From: Capsicum annuum
Taxonomy: Eukaryota; Streptophyta; Magnoliopsida; Solanales; Solanaceae
DNA length: 64,000 nt
Assembly: GCF_002878395.1 (NCBI RefSeq)
Contig: NC_061119.1
Span: 44,586,589 to 44,650,588, forward strand
Reading direction: 5' to 3'
Every line of letters starts with the position of its first letter. Position 1 is the stretch's first letter. Shown in pieces: positions 38,670 to 51,751 of the stretch. Under the pieces are notes generated by a model that worked only from the letters and a program-made list of their open reading frames with translations, did no database searches and was not told where the DNA came from. Made by a program: the position numbers and the translations under genes.

Positions 38670-38686
38670 AGTGACTCCACTGGGAA
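38670..38686 (+). other. E4 primer binding site
   Basis: AGTGACTCCACTGGGAA a few bases after the LTR. It is not the Met-tRNA type; a site of this form occurs in Tat/Ogre elements, but I cannot assign the tRNA with confidence. Confidence 0.6.
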
Positions 38687-40790
38687 TTTTAACTAGGTTC
38701 TAACCAAATATTTGAATTAGCTTCGTTGACTAACTATTGTAATGTTTAAATTGTTTATTTGCTTATTTGTTTAAATTATGTGAAATTAAATTGTTGCATT
38801 TCATAGCATACTTCCTGTTTGAAATATATAAATTTTTTGGGGTTTCATGGATGTCCCGGCCCCTATTTTTCAATTCAAAATAAAGTATTAGGAATACGAC
38901 GGCTTATCCACACGTGAGGCATCCGATGGATATTTATATTTCCAAACCCAAGTCATCCACTTAGGAACCTGGTTCAAACCCACTCTAGACACCTAGGATA
39001 AAGCAAAACCAAAATCCTATTTTAGGCATGAGCATAGGATGACCCAATACACGAGGGGCTATTGGGCCCATTAGAAAACCTGCCCTGAGTCTATTGACCA
39101 TGAGTCAATTAAAGACGAATCATATTTTTGTGTTGAAGAAATATATGCTATTTAATCTAATCCATTATCCTTTAGGGTAAGGGGAAGTCTACTTTGTTTA
39201 CTTTCATGTAAGGATGTCTCAACCATACATCAATTGAGAAAAGAATTAAAGTGAGTCAGGTAAAAGGTTGATAATACTAGGTAGTGTATGATCAATTTGA
39301 ATAATTTCATGGGGGAGATGGCCTATAAAATTAAAGCATAATTATGAAGGAATTACCTGATCATCAACAAATATCACATATGGCAAGAGGTAGATAAAGC
39401 TAAGAAGGAAAAGATCGATGAGGGAGCATCTAGGAGCTAGTTTTCTACCCTCTGTGTGGGACCTTGTTCTTTTTCTTTCCCTAGAGATTGTATCCCTTTT
39501 ATGCATCTTTTGTAGGCATTTATGCCCTTTTATATATCTTTGTAGATTTCGGGGGATAATGGATTTCTTTTAAAAAGCATATACATCCTTCAAATGTGTT
39601 AGCCAACCCTTGGCTCAAAAGGGCCACCCAATTAGGATACATTTATTATAATATGCTTGTATGATATAACTGCTTTATGTTCTTATACGTGTTATGTTGA
39701 TTTGAATCAAAGGCAAATTTATCCAATTACATCTCTCATTAGAGCACCTCTAGGCAGAAATATACCCCACTATACAAAAGTCCGACCAAACATACTCCAA
39801 GTCTCCTAAGTCTGTTAGAAAAGTCCGCAATCATTCTTAAAACTTCCTGAATTCTTACTACTATTTTAGGAAAGTTGACTATGGACTCAAGAGAAGCCAT
39901 TGTAGAAAGGACTGAAAAGAACAATCAGAGAATTGCTCAAATAAAGAGGTGACTGGTGGAATTGGACTAATTTTTTTACAACTATTCAAACTACATAGGG
40001 CCTGATTTCTCCTCTGTGAGATACATAGGAAGCCTTAGGCTCGGCCCCCATCTTCAAAAACACTGTTGTCCTTCACTTTCTTGAAAGAAGAAATAAGGTC
40101 GGAAAGAAGAAGAGTTGAACCTTCCTGATAAATTTCACTTATCCATATCATTAAGCAAAATCCTGTTCATTGAAATTCTCGAGTCATCATTACTCTATGG
40201 ATCAATTAGCATGAGATGAGAAACAAATTTATGTGTGTTATCATCTTGCTTTGCTTATTACTAACAAAATCTAACACATCAGCTTTTGAGTTATTTTTAC
40301 TCTGCAGGTAATAGAAACTATCTTTGTCGACAAATAAACCTACTTCACTAGATCAAAGTGAATAAAGGATTTCCCTCTTGACTATAGCATTGTTATAGGA
40401 AAGGGAAAATGATTAGCAGTAAAATTGGACTCTACGAATCATTTTTCCAAAACCTATAAGTGATGGTCTAGAGGATGGAATAGGGAAAAATATGATGCTA
40501 CCATGGAAGAATTTTCCAAGACAATCAAAATCATGAAAGATGAATTGGAGTAAATATTGTTGAATTGGACCTCCACTCCACTCATGACTCGTCGCCCGTC
40601 GTGTAACAATAATTTTAAAACCTGACAATGTCATCTCATGTCAAGGGCTAAATGAACAAAGTGAGATAAATGATGATAAATGAAAAGACCATGATGATGA
40701 GTGGTTAGTGGAAGATATAGGAAAATTTGAAAATGAAGAGAAGCTCAACCTGGAGAAAACTGAAATAGTCAACCTGGGAAACCACGATGA
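38687..40790 (+). pseudogene. E4 leader and degenerate gag region
   Basis: About 2.1 kb. Only short coding traces remain, for example REAIVERTEKNNQRIAQIK at about 39888-39950, which resembles a Gag coiled-coil, and an acidic stretch just before RT at 40700-40800. No zinc knuckle or protease could be identified. The long leader fits the Tat lineage. Confidence 0.55.
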
Positions 40791-43700
40791 AGTCAAGGAG
40801 AAAAGAGTTAGTGCCCACTAAACAAAGGCCTGAAAAAGAAAACCCATCCACTTTCTATGGGAGTACATTGATATATTTGCTTGTTCCTATGAGTATATGT
40901 CGGGGTTAAGCACTAATATTGTGTCACATAAGTTACCGATCAATCCAAAGTTTGATCCTATAAAGCAAAAAAATGGAAATTCAAACCGGACTTAAGTTTG
41001 AGGATCAAAGAGAAAGTAAAGAAGAAAATTCAATCAAAGGTTGTGGAGGTCACAATATATCCAACATGGCTAGCCAATATTATTCCAGTACCAAAAAAAG
41101 GAGGGCAAGATCAGAATTTGTGTTGACTATAGATATTTGAATAGAGACAGTCCTAAGGATAATTTTTCGCTACCCAACATCCATATCCTCATTGATAATT
41201 GTGCAAATCATGAAATGCATTCCTTCATGGATTACTTCACCGAGTATCATCAGATATTAATACATAAGAAAGATTCAAAAAATGCAGCTTTTATTATGCC
41301 CTAGGTCCTTATCATTACAGAGAGATGTCGTTTGGTTTCAAGAATGATAGTGCAATACATGAGGTCTATGATAATGATTTTTCATGACATGATCCATAAA
41401 AAAATTTAGGTGTACGTAGGTAATGTAATTATCACATCCAGCAAGAGTTCGGATCATCTGACCCATTAGAAAAGTTCTTCAGCAGACTAAGAAAGTACAA
41501 CTTGAAGTTCAATACTGCCCTACTAAGTGTGCTTTTGGTGTGTCAGCCGGGAAATTACTGGGGTTCATAGTCAGCATAAGGAGAATTGAGATAAGCCCAT
41601 CCAAGATCAAGATAATTCAGGATTTACAATCGCCAAGGACCAAGAAAGAGGTTATGAGCTTCTTAGGTTATTTGAATTACATTAGTAGGCTCATTGCCCA
41701 ATCAACAGTCATATATAAGTCAATTCTCAAGATATTGAAGAAAGATGCATTAAATGAGTGGATAGAAGAGTGTCAGAAAGATTTTGACAGAATTAAGGAT
41801 TATTTGTTTGCTCCTCCTGTTTGGTTCCACCAAGGGAAGGAAGTCCATTGTTGCTTTACCTGTCAGACTCAAAAAATACTTTTAGATGTGCCCTCGGGCA
41901 CCATGATGAGATCGGTAGGAAAGAGAAAGCAATATACTACTTGAGTAAAAATTTCATGCCATATGAGGCTTGCTACACTCTTGTAGAAAGGACGTGTTGT
42001 GCTTTGACCTAGGTAACACAAAATTTGAGGCATTATCTATCCTCATACACTACGTATCTCATCTCTATAATAGATAGGTTGAAGTATATATTTCAGAAAG
42101 TCATGCCTACAGGAAAGTTAGTGAAGTGGCAAATGTTGCTGAGTGAGTTCGACATTATGTATATGACTCAAAAGGCAATTAAGGGGCAAGCTTTAGTGGA
42201 TCATTTAGCTGAGAATCTGGTTGATGATGAATATGATTCACTTTGAACTTACTTTCCAAATGAGGAGATTTTATTCATGGAATAAGACATTGCAAAGATA
42301 TACCTCAGATAAAGATTATTCTTTGATGGAGCGTTCAACTTCAAAGGCACAGGAATTGGAGCGGTTTTGGTGTCAGAAATAGGTCAGCACTATCCATCAG
42401 TGGCTAAGTTATGCTTCTCATGTACCAATAACATAGTTAAATATGAGGCTTGTATTCTAGGTCTCAAGTTAGCACTTAGTATGGGTGTTCATGAATTGCT
42501 AGTCATCGGAGACTCAGATTTTCTAATTCATCAAGTACGAGGAGAATGGATGGTAAAGGACTCTAAGATTACCCCTTATATAGAGCTGGTGCATGATTTG
42601 TGTGGAAGATTCAAGGAAGTTGATTTCAGACATATCCCAAGGATACAGAATGAATTTGTTGATATTTTGGCAACTATATCCTCCATGATTTAGCACCTAG
42701 ATTAGAGTTACATTGATCCTTTGGAAATAAGCTTAAAGGAATAACCCGCACATTGTGCATACGTTGAAGAGGAACCTGACGGAAAGCCATAGTACTATGA
42801 TATTAAAAGGTATTTAGAATCTAGAACGTATCCTGAAGAGGCGAGCAATAATCAAAAAAGATGATTCGATATTTGGCAAAGAATTACTTTTCGAGTGGGG
42901 AATTTCTTTTTTGAAGAACTTTTGACGTAGGATTCCTAAGATGTGTTGATGCCGCAGAAGCTATAAAATTAATAAAAGAAGTACATGCAGGAGTTTTCGG
43001 GCCTCATATGAACGCGTTTAACCTTTCTAGAAATATTCTAAGAACTGGTTACTTCTGGATAACTTTGGAAAATGATTATAGTAAGTATATATAGAAGTGC
43101 CAAAAATGCCAGATACACAGAGATTTGATTCGGATGCCTCCACATATGCTTTATAATATAAGTTCACCTTAGCCTTTTGTAGCTTGGGGTATGGATGTTA
43201 TCGTACCAATAGAGCCACCGGTGTCAAATGGGCATAGATTCATTTTGGTTGCTATTAATTACTTCACTAAGTGGGTCGAAGGTGCTTCATATAGAGCCGT
43301 CACCAAGAAGGTGGTTGCAAAATTGGGCAACAATAACTTGATTTGCCAATTTGGAGTGCCAAAATTAATCATTACTAATAATAGGGCTAACTTAAATAGT
43401 CACTTGATGAATGAGATTTGTGATCAATTCAAGATTGTTCATCGCAACTCAACCGCACATCGTCAATGGATGAATGGAGAAAGTGGAAGCCTACAATAAA
43501 AATATCAAGAAGATCATGAGGAAAATGGTTGAAAATTATAGATCATAGATCAATAAGATCAAGGCTAGGGTACCGCACAATAGTTCAAACCTCAACTAGG
43601 GCAACCTTTTTATCTACTTGTTTATGGAAATAAAGTTGTGATACCTGCCAATGTTGAAATACCTTCCTTAAGGAATAATTAAGAAGCTGGATTAAGTAAC

Positions 43701-44030
43701 GAAGAATGGGTTTACGCTCACTGTGAACAACTCATGTTAATTTATGGGAAGAGAATAGTTGTCATGTGTTATGGCTAGTTGTACAAACACAGGATGATCT
43801 GTTCCTTTAACAAAAAAGTAAGAACTTGAATATTTAAAGTTGGACAATTAGTTCTCAAATGCATATTTCCTCACCAAGAAGAGTACAAAGGCAAGTTCGC
43901 TCCGAATTGGCAAGGACCATACATAGTTCACAAAGTACTATCCAAAGCAGATCAGATTCTATCTGAGATGGATGGTCAAGAGTGGACCAAAGAAATCAAT
44001 TCTGATACGGTAAAGAGATACTATGTTTGA
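40791..44030 (+). pseudogene. E4 pol: RT, RNase H, second RNase H and integrase, broken
   Basis: RT: KLPINPKFDPIK (about 40935), GKIRICVDYRYLNRDSPKDN (about 41102-41160), LPNIHILIDN and ISPSKIKIIQDL. The catalytic box reads VYVGNVIITS near 41410-41440, so both active-site aspartates are gone (Gly and Asn). The standard RNase H region (about 41800-42240) has YYLSKNFMPYEACYTLVERT. A second RNase H with FFDGAFNFKGTGIGAVLVSE (42318-42377) and VIGDSDFLIHQV is the extra domain of Tat elements. Integrase (about 42850-43700) has MDVIVPIEPP; the second core Asp is Asn (ITNNRANL). The end is near 44030 (KRYYV then stop). Frameshifts and stops occur throughout. Confidence 0.9.
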
Positions 44031-44099
44031 AGGATGTTTTAGTTTTGTATCCTTGGTTTATTTGTAATCGCCTTTATGATAGCATTTGTTTTATAATGT

Positions 44100-44810
44100 G
44101 TAATTGCCTAGAATCTCTTTCCTTTTATGTACAAACTACATTTGACCTAAATTCCTAAGAAAGGAATACGTAGGCGGCCTATGTTGTCTTTGATCAACCT
44201 CTTAGGAGAATTTATCCTTTCCTTTTATGTACGAACTAAATTTGACCTGAATTTCCAAAAAAGGTATACGTAGGCGGCCTATGTCGGATTCGGTTAACCC
44301 CTTAGGAGAATTTATCCTTTTCTCTTATGTACGAACTACGTTTCACCTGAATTCCCTAGAAAGGGATACGTAGGCAGCCTATGTCGGCATCGATCAACCC
44401 CTCAGGAGAATTTTCCTTTCTTCTTATGTACGAACTATGTTTGACCTGAATTCCCAAGAAAGGGATACGTACGCGGCTTATGTCGGCTTAGGTCAACCCC
44501 TTAGGAGAATTTATCCTTTTCTTTTATGTACGAACTATGTTTGACCTAAATTCCCAAGAAAGGGATATGTAGGTGGCCTATGTCGGCTTCGGTCAATTCC
44601 TTATAAGAATTTATCCTTTTTTTATGTATGAACTACGTGATAACCTGAATTCCCAAGAAAGGGATACATAGGTGGCCTATGTTGGCTTCGGTCAACCTAT
44701 CAGATTTTTCTATATATCCTTAGTGCATGCCTGAACTATGTTTGACCTTATTCCTGCTTTAATAGGATACGTAGGCACCCCAATGGCTCGGTCATATAAC
44801 CTCAGTAAAT
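44100..44810 (+). repeat. Tandem repeat A in E4, period about 100 bp
   Basis: Seven copies of a unit containing TATGTACGAACTA, TTTGACCTGAATTCCCAAG, GGGATACGTAGGCGGCCTAT and CAACCCCTTAGGAGAATTT. The ATACGTAGG word lies at about 44168, 44267, 44367, 44467, 44567, 44665 and 44768. It follows directly after pol. Confidence 0.95.
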
Positions 44811-46010
44811 GGTAATTAGGGCAGAATTTTAGAGAAGGAAACTCAAAAATTCACAAGAGGAAAATCATCATCCAAAATAGAAGATGAAGACCTATGAAGA
44901 CTGCAAATCCTCTCAAGCCAAGATCATCTCAAATAGTATTAAATTGTGGCAGAAAATTTGAGGAGGTCCTTAAAATTTTCACTAATATATTTGAATATAT
45001 TACAAATCCCCCAACTCCAGAGGACAAATTCAAGCTTTAGAAAACACCAAATGTGACAAAGTCTAGGTAGACTAAATCTCTGGCTATGACAGAACTTCTG
45101 ATAAAAAGACTCAACGATGATGAATCCTTGGAAATCCTTCATCAAACATTAGATATAGTCAAAACCAAAAGGAAGACGTTCGTTGAGCTAGTACATGACA
45201 TGACTGGCAGATATTTTCTAAAGCTTTTACAAAATTTTTTGAAACTAGTTTCCAAAAATTAAGACCACATAAAAAAATCTATACAAATCTTTTACGTAGA
45301 GATTGCCTAGGCATCTATTGGAACGGGGAGTCAGGGTGGAAGTCCCAACATGATGAAGCACCCAAAAAATGGTGAGGAGCAAACCAAGGATCAAAAAAGG
45401 TCAACACGGAGCAGTTTCACTCAAAACTAATTATTTTTTTGTGGATGCAGGGATCAATAGACAAAAATGGGAATCTTTTTCAAAAATCCCCAAGCGAGTT
45501 GGGAGCCACACCAAAGTATATAATGCTCAAGAATGGTATGTTCTGATAGCCCCAAAGATAGGTTTAAGAACATGAAGGACAAACAAAGGCGCCTTATCTT
45601 CTTTATGAATATTGTATTTAGAATTTTTCTAAAAATAGTCACTAGAAAAAGTGACTTTGTGTCTACTAAATATTTACCTCGAGCATAGGTACGGTCAAAG
45701 GAGATGGGCCTATAAGGCCACAATCAAAGTATTTGCCAAGAGAAGGAATAGCAAAATTGTCATTCTCAAATTTACCATAAGGCAACACAAACGGTATTCG
45801 AGAAGTCCCCCAAAAAGGGATTTTACCCATTTGTTTATATTCGGTAGATTTATCATTTAAATGCTTATCCAAAAGAAGATGATAAGTTGAATAAGTTATC
45901 CATATTAGTCATTTAAAATGTTATAAAGTTTGAATGTGATCGCCAGTGATATTTTCTGCCTTGAGTACAGGTACATGTAGAAAGCAAATAACACAGGTAA
46001 ACGGACTCAG
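44811..46010. other. E4 internal spacer without recognisable coding
   Basis: About 1.2 kb between repeat arrays A and B. Frames of 65-90 codons on both strands (for example 45369-45575 and 45454-45723) overlap each other and match no domain. Part of the non-coding 3' region of the element. Confidence 0.5.
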
Positions 46011-46019
46011 GTGAAACTG

Positions 46020-46355
46020 TTTTCATTAGCCAAGAGGTTTATTTTATTTCATTTCATTGCCAAGAAGGACATTGCATGTCATTTTATTGTCAATAGGGAT
46101 ATTTCATCTCATTTCATTTCCAAAAGGTCCATTGCAAATCATTTCATTGCCAAAAGGGTCATTTCATCTTATTTCACTGCCAAGAAGGCCATTACATATC
46201 ATTTAATTGCCAAGAGGACCATTTCATCTCATTCTATTTCCAAGAGGGTCATTGCATTTCATATCATCGCTGAGAGGGCTATTTTATTTCATTTCTTTAC
46301 CAAGAGGTCCATTACATATCATTTCATTGCCAAGAGGGCCATTGCCTTTAATATT
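46020..46355 (+). repeat. Tandem repeat B in E4, period 30 bp
   Basis: About eleven contiguous copies of a 30-bp unit close to CATTTCATTGCCAAGAGGGC plus CATTGCATAT. Since 30 is a multiple of three, a frame stays open through it (46011-46361), giving a 10-residue periodic peptide (HFIAKRxIxx). That frame is a by-product of the repeat. Confidence 0.95.
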
Positions 46356-46850
46356 CGTTGACACGCGAGATAGAATACGCTGGCGTCGAGGATATCTCAG
46401 CATTTAATATCCGTTGATATGCGAGATAGAATATGTTAGCTCAAGGATATCTCAACATTTCTTATTTGTTGACATGCGAGATAGAATATGCTGGCGTCGA
46501 GGATACCTCATCATTTAATATCCATTGACATGCGAGATAAAATACGCTGCAGTCGAGGATATCTCGATATTGATATCCATTGACATGCGAGATAAAATAT
46601 GTTGGCATCGAGGATATCTCAGCATTTAATATCAGTTGACACACGAGAGAGAATACATTGGCATCGAGGATATCTCAACATGTAATATTTGTTGACACAC
46701 AAAGATAGAATACTCTAGCATCGAGGATATCTCAGCATTTAATATATGTTGACATGCGACATAGAATACGCTGGCGTTGAGGATATCTCAGCATTTAATA
46801 TCTGTTGACACACAAAGTATAATACTCTAGCATTGAGGATATCTCATCAT
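46356..46850 (+). repeat. Tandem repeat C in E4, period about 56 bp
   Basis: Nine copies of TTTAATATCCGTTGACATGC, GAGATAGAATACGCTGGCGT, CGAGGATATCTCAGCA. The GAGGATATCTC word lies at about 46388, 46443, 46499, 46555, 46610, 46667, 46724, 46780 and 46836. The unit holds the inverted word GAGATA...TATCTC. Confidence 0.95.
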
Positions 46851-46914
46851 GAATCAGCATTTGAATACATCAAAAGCAAGTAATTCAAAGGAATGTCTTT
46901 AAGTCGCTATCTGA

Positions 46915-47505
46915 AGACGGATAACATATGAGATTTCCTAGAAATTGACAATTTAAGGGTCATCTATAAGTCATATTATTTGAAATAGGATAGTGTACAA
47001 GATTACGTATAAGTTAATAGTCCATAGTTCATCCGTAAGCCACAACAACATCCTAATCGAATAGTGTGCAAGGTTACCAAAAGATTGATAGTTTGAAGGT
47101 TATCCATAAGTCGCAACTAAATCCTTACCGGAGAATATGCGAGATTATCAAATTTATACGTCCAAGGGTTCTCTATAAGCCGTGTCATATCCAAGATAGA
47201 TTATGTGCAGGATTACCCAAAGACTAGAAATTTTAGAAATATCTATAAGTCATATTGTATCCAAGGTCGGATGATGTGCTGGAATACCTGAGAACTAGCT
47301 ATTGGAGGGATGTCTATAAGCCATCTCTTATCCAAGGTTGGAAATATGCAGGATTACCTAAAGGCTACCAATTCAAAGGATATTTGTAAGTTGTCTCATA
47401 TCCAACATCAAACAATGCGCAAGATTATCCAAAGATTGACAATTCAAGGAAAATCTATAAGTCGTATCGATACAAAAGATGCGCAAGACTTACCCGAGGT
47501 CACAT
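46915..47505 (+). repeat. Tandem repeat D in E4, period about 70 bp
   Basis: Eight degenerate copies of a unit with ATTCAAGGGTTATCTATAAG, TCGTATCATATCCAAGGTCG, ATGCGCAAGATTACCCAAAG. The TATAAGxC word lies near 46965, 47034, 47104, 47173, 47243, 47314, 47387 and 47455. More diverged than arrays A to C. Confidence 0.88.
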
Positions 47506-48713
47506 GAAAAGAATCATTATTAATAATCGAAGAGGTTATCATCCCACATACAACAAGAATTATAGGATACCACAAGGGTTTCCCCATCAGCATAAGATTA
47601 CACGATTGTAGGGACAGTTCTGCATAAAGTGTTGTCGGTGTTGAAAAAGGCCACCCCACTTTGAAAACATATTCAATCGATAAATGAGCTAACTATGTAC
47701 CAATCAAGAGGTTTTTTGTGTCTGCTATTGCAAGTTATTTCCTTCCAACCAAGTACATGAGAGGATAACTTTGCTTTTTAGGTAACAACTCACGTGGAGA
47801 TATGGTAAAAGACTATAACCCCTTTCGTGAATTATGTTTAGTACTAACAATTTTTGTTTGAGACATTATCGAGAGCATCCAAGAGGATGAAAATCTCAAA
47901 TCAAAACCACAGGTGCGAACGACTCCAAAAAGGATGCAGCACAACATGGAACTCTTTCTTAGCAGTAAAACGAGACATAGTCTAGAGCGGGACGTCAAAC
48001 TCTTTGGATGCAATATAAATGATAATCGCCACCACCATCCAACCACATTCTTATTAGAAGGCATGCAGGTATTTTGGGATATTCTGGTTTCAATTTCACC
48101 AATGGAACATTTCTAAACTCATACCAAGGACAACCTTCTCTTTCTTTCAAATTCGGGGGATAACATATTTACTTAGAGTTTTTGAAATTATGTCCAGGTA
48201 AGTTCTTGCCTATGGATGTTAAGGATCCCACATTCATGGTTAAGAGGTTACAAGACTCTTTTCTACAACTCAATCAACTTGTCACTCATCCCGAATCAAA
48301 GATCATTTAAAATAAAGGACTATATTTTCTACCGATTGAGTCAAACTACAAGCAGTCTAATTCCCTAAATCTCAGAAATATGTAGGTTGGGCTCTTGATT
48401 GAAAACTTGACTGCATTCCAACCCCCCTCCCTCCGATCTGCTTATTCCTCAGCTTTTTGGTTTCACTAAAATTTGAAAATTGGAATAGCTTATAAATTCT
48501 TTGAAAATCGTGCTTCAGAATCAAGATTTATGAACTACAAGTGGCCTGAATTCTCATGCAACCTGAGATATGTAGGAAAGCTGATACTGGAATTAATCCA
48601 TAACTCCACGAAACTCATGCGAAAATCAACCTTTTTCATAAATGAATTTGTGGTCGGACAAAAGTTAAGAACGTCAAACTCCCTTTGCCCAGGGTTACTT
48701 GCATCCACCCTAC
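47506..48713. other. E4 3' internal region, no coding recognised
   Basis: About 1.2 kb between repeat D and the purine tract. Overlapping frames on both strands (for example 47813-48064 and 47913-48116) are uncharacteristic. Probably the 3' untranslated region. Confidence 0.5.
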
Positions 48714-48728
48714 TCAAAGGGAGGGGCA
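48714..48728 (+). other. E4 polypurine tract
   Basis: CTCAAAGGGAGGGGC just before the LTR start TGTTGACAC. Confidence 0.8.
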
Positions 48729-48730
48729 AT

Positions 48731-51169
48731 TGTTGACACTAAATTTTTTTCCTCCACAACTATGTTTAGTCCCGATTTTCTTTGATTTTCAAATAAAATT
48801 ATAATATTTATTTTATCCGAATAAAAAGCTTTTCAAAGTATTTATCTGAGTAATTTTTCCATTTTAAGTAGTGATTATATAACATCAAAATTATATAATT
48901 TTGTTACTTAAATATTTATTTTACGTAATATTGGATTTTAATCAAAAACTTATCTTAAAAATAAATTCAAATGGGTAAAATCTTGACTTAAATATGATTT
49001 GTTCTCGAAAATAATTTTTTTGGAGAAATATTTATTTAATTATATTTAATCAAGAATTCGATATTAAAGAAAGTATTAATTCATATCAAATTTTAATTTA
49101 ATTTAGTGAACCTATTAGATTTGGTCATAATTGCAATACAATCAGCCAATTGATTTTCAATTTGATCAAAATTAAATAAATTTGGCTAAATTTTAAATTC
49201 CAATTGGGGTTATTTTTTAAATAACTCCAAAATCCCAAAAAATGACCTAAATCTACCCAATATTATCCCTTTTCCATTTTTAAAATTTAAATTTATACTA
49301 GATTGTACAATTTCACCTCAACATAATCCATTTTTCCATTTGAATTTCAAAATTTATACTAGATTGTATAACTCCACCTCAACCTTATTCTTTTTCATTC
49401 TTGAAATTTAAATTTTGTACTAGATTGTACAATTCCACGTCAAACTTATTCTTTTTCCATTTTTGAAATTCAAATTTTGAATTTTAATCTGTACTAGATT
49501 GTACACTTCCACCTCAACCTTATTCTTTTTTCATTTTGAAATTCAAAGTTTGAATTTCAAATTTGTACTAGATTGTATAATTATCTCTCAACCTCGTCCT
49601 TTTTTCACCTCACCTTATCCTCCAACAAACCTTTTCCCCAATTTTTAATTTCCAAAACACCCCTAAATTCTTTCTCCCACATTGGTGGATGAAAAGAATT
49701 AAATCCTCATCCTTTTCTATAAATACTACCACTATTTTGGTAGAAAGACCAAGTCTCAAAGAGTGGAAAAAAAATTTCAGCAAAGAGTTAAATTTTTTTT
49801 TAGTGAAAACTTTCAAGTTGTAGTCTAATCGGGGTTCCTGAAAGATTGCTTTCCAGTGGTGATCAAGACTCCAAAGAAAGCTTGAAGTCCCATTTTTCTG
49901 CTCCGAAAAAGATAAACATACCTTTTCCTTTTTAGTTTTGTTATCGTTTTCTTCTTCATCTCTTTCTTCATAGTTCGTAGTTGTAATTTAATTTACTGGG
50001 ATTATTGTTGTAGACGGACTTGAAGTCCATAGGGTGTTGTGCTAACAATATTATGGCTATTTTTATGTTCATGGTATAAAAATGAGCTAACAATTGTTGA
50101 ACGTATTTCTTTGGCCTTATTCTTTGATTATTATGGATACAGTTTCGATCTTTGCTTAAAAGATGTACTCATGCCTTGTCTAAATTCATTGTTGGTGTAT
50201 ATGTTTTGTTTTAGCATGTAAAGTTATTTCATTTATGTTGAAATAATAGTTAATATTTATTGTTTCGCCTTTTGGCCATATTCCTTGATTATTATGGATA
50301 AAGTTTCGATCTTTGCTTAAAAAATGTATTCATCCCTTGCTTAAATTCATTGTTGGTGGATATGTTTGTTTTTAGCAAGTAAAGTTATTTTCTTTATGTT
50401 GAAAAGAATAGTTAATATTGATTGTTTCGTCTTTTGGCTTTATTCTTTGATTATTATGGATAAAGTTTTGACCTTTGCTTAAAAGACGTACCCATGCCTT
50501 GTTTAATTTATTGTTGGTGGAAATATTTGTTTTTAGCGTGTTAAGTTGTTTCCTTTATGTTGAAAAAAATAGTTACTATTGTTTGTTTTGCCTTTTTTAA
50601 ATTAGATGGATAAAGTTTTGATCTTTTCTTATTAAAATGTGTGCTCATGCTTTGTTTAAATTTGGTATTGGTGGATACGTTTGCGTTTAGAATATAAAGT
50701 TGTTTCTTTATGTAGAAAAGGAATGGTTACTATTGTAAAGTTGTTTCTCAATTTGAAGTAGTGAGTTACCAATATCTCTGAATTTGGTGTTATTTTTGAA
50801 ATCCATATCATGATGCATTATGTTTGTGGCCTAGTGATTTGCAAAATCACCGCTTATGCTTGAAAATATTATTTTACCATCGCATCATTTATCTATTTAG
50901 TGTAGAATTTTTGAACATGTATTAATTTTATTTTTTTTGTGCTCTGCATGAATCTGTTTTGGAGTCCAAATGGGCTCCTTTCCTCTTGCATTTCATAATG
51001 GGCCAATGAGGCCCACCTCTTCGAGTCAAGTCCAAAGTTTAAACCCAACATCGACTATATGGCGTGCGGGTGCAAGAAGGTGGAAGAAGAAGGAAAATGG
51101 GTCAAAATTCATTGATGAGTTCGCTTTGAAACTTGAAAAGTCTCCATTTTTATTGTTGTGTTATTCTTC

Positions 51170-51201
<32 letters not shown>

Positions 51202-51746
51202 TTTGTTCATTCATTTGGGACATAAAGTCAAAGTTGTAAATTAATATAGTGAAGCAGGTTGTGGGCCAAAAGCCTAAAGATCTAGATTAGGATAGGTGAA
51301 AATGGGATAAAAGCCCAAATGAATAGTTTAGGACAGGCTTCATAGATTTGGGCCCAAAAACCTCTCAATCTCTTCCCCTAACTTCCTTTTTCTTATGTTT
51401 ATGTGCTAGAGATTTCCTAAGGCTTAGTTAAATTCCCTACTAAGTCGTCAAAAGTTGATTTTGCATAAACCTCAAAAATGTTTTCTTAATCAATTTCTTT
51501 TCAAAACAAACTTATTTTTCAAAGTTAGTCAAAGAATTGTTTTCAAATACTCCGGATAACTGCAAGTTAGCGGATATTTTTGGTGTCTTAACAACCTTCC
51601 AAAAGAATTAATAGGAACCACTTACTTAGAATCTTCAAACCTAAATGATTTTTCTGTTTTGGATAGTTTAAGTAATTTCAAAGGTTTTCTTGATTTTTGC
51701 TAAATAAATTAAGTGGTGACTCTAAAAGTCATTTCTCCGCAAAACA
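48731..51746 (+). repeat. E4 3' LTR
   Basis: 3016 bp from TGTTGACACTAAATTTTTTT to CTCCGCAAAACA, matching the 5' LTR with roughly one difference in ten bases. It shares the 61-bp and 160-bp arrays but has one copy of the 48-bp segment and an expanded ATTT run. Confidence 0.92.
51171..51204. repeat. (ATTT)n microsatellite
   Basis: About eight ATTT units in the 3' LTR. The 5' LTR has a shorter, interrupted version near 38045-38065. Confidence 0.92.
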
Positions 51747-51751
51747 CTAAT
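51747..51751. repeat. Target-site duplication of E4, right copy (CTAAT)
   Basis: One mismatch to CTAAC at 35601-35605. Confidence 0.75.

Larger units (their letters stand above)
35606..51746 (+). mobile_element. E4: 16.1-kb Tat/Ogre-like Ty3/gypsy retrotransposon
   Basis: Two LTRs of about 3.0 kb enclose a 10-kb internal region: primer site, long leader and decayed gag, pol with RT, RNase H, a second (archaeal-type) RNase H and integrase, then 4.7 kb of non-coding DNA with four tandem-repeat families, a purine tract and the 3' LTR. The duplicated RNase H and large 3' region are features of the Tat lineage (Ogre and relatives). The flanks are CTAAC/CTAAT. All coding regions are broken. Confidence 0.92.

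Noticed and set aside
46011..46361. 116-codon periodic frame as a repeat protein
   Set aside because: It is a side effect of a 30-bp tandem array, which keeps any frame open; it has no start context and lies in the non-coding 3' region of E4.
46020..46850. CRISPR-like array
   Set aside because: Units are contiguous with no unique spacers, and the window is plant nuclear DNA.
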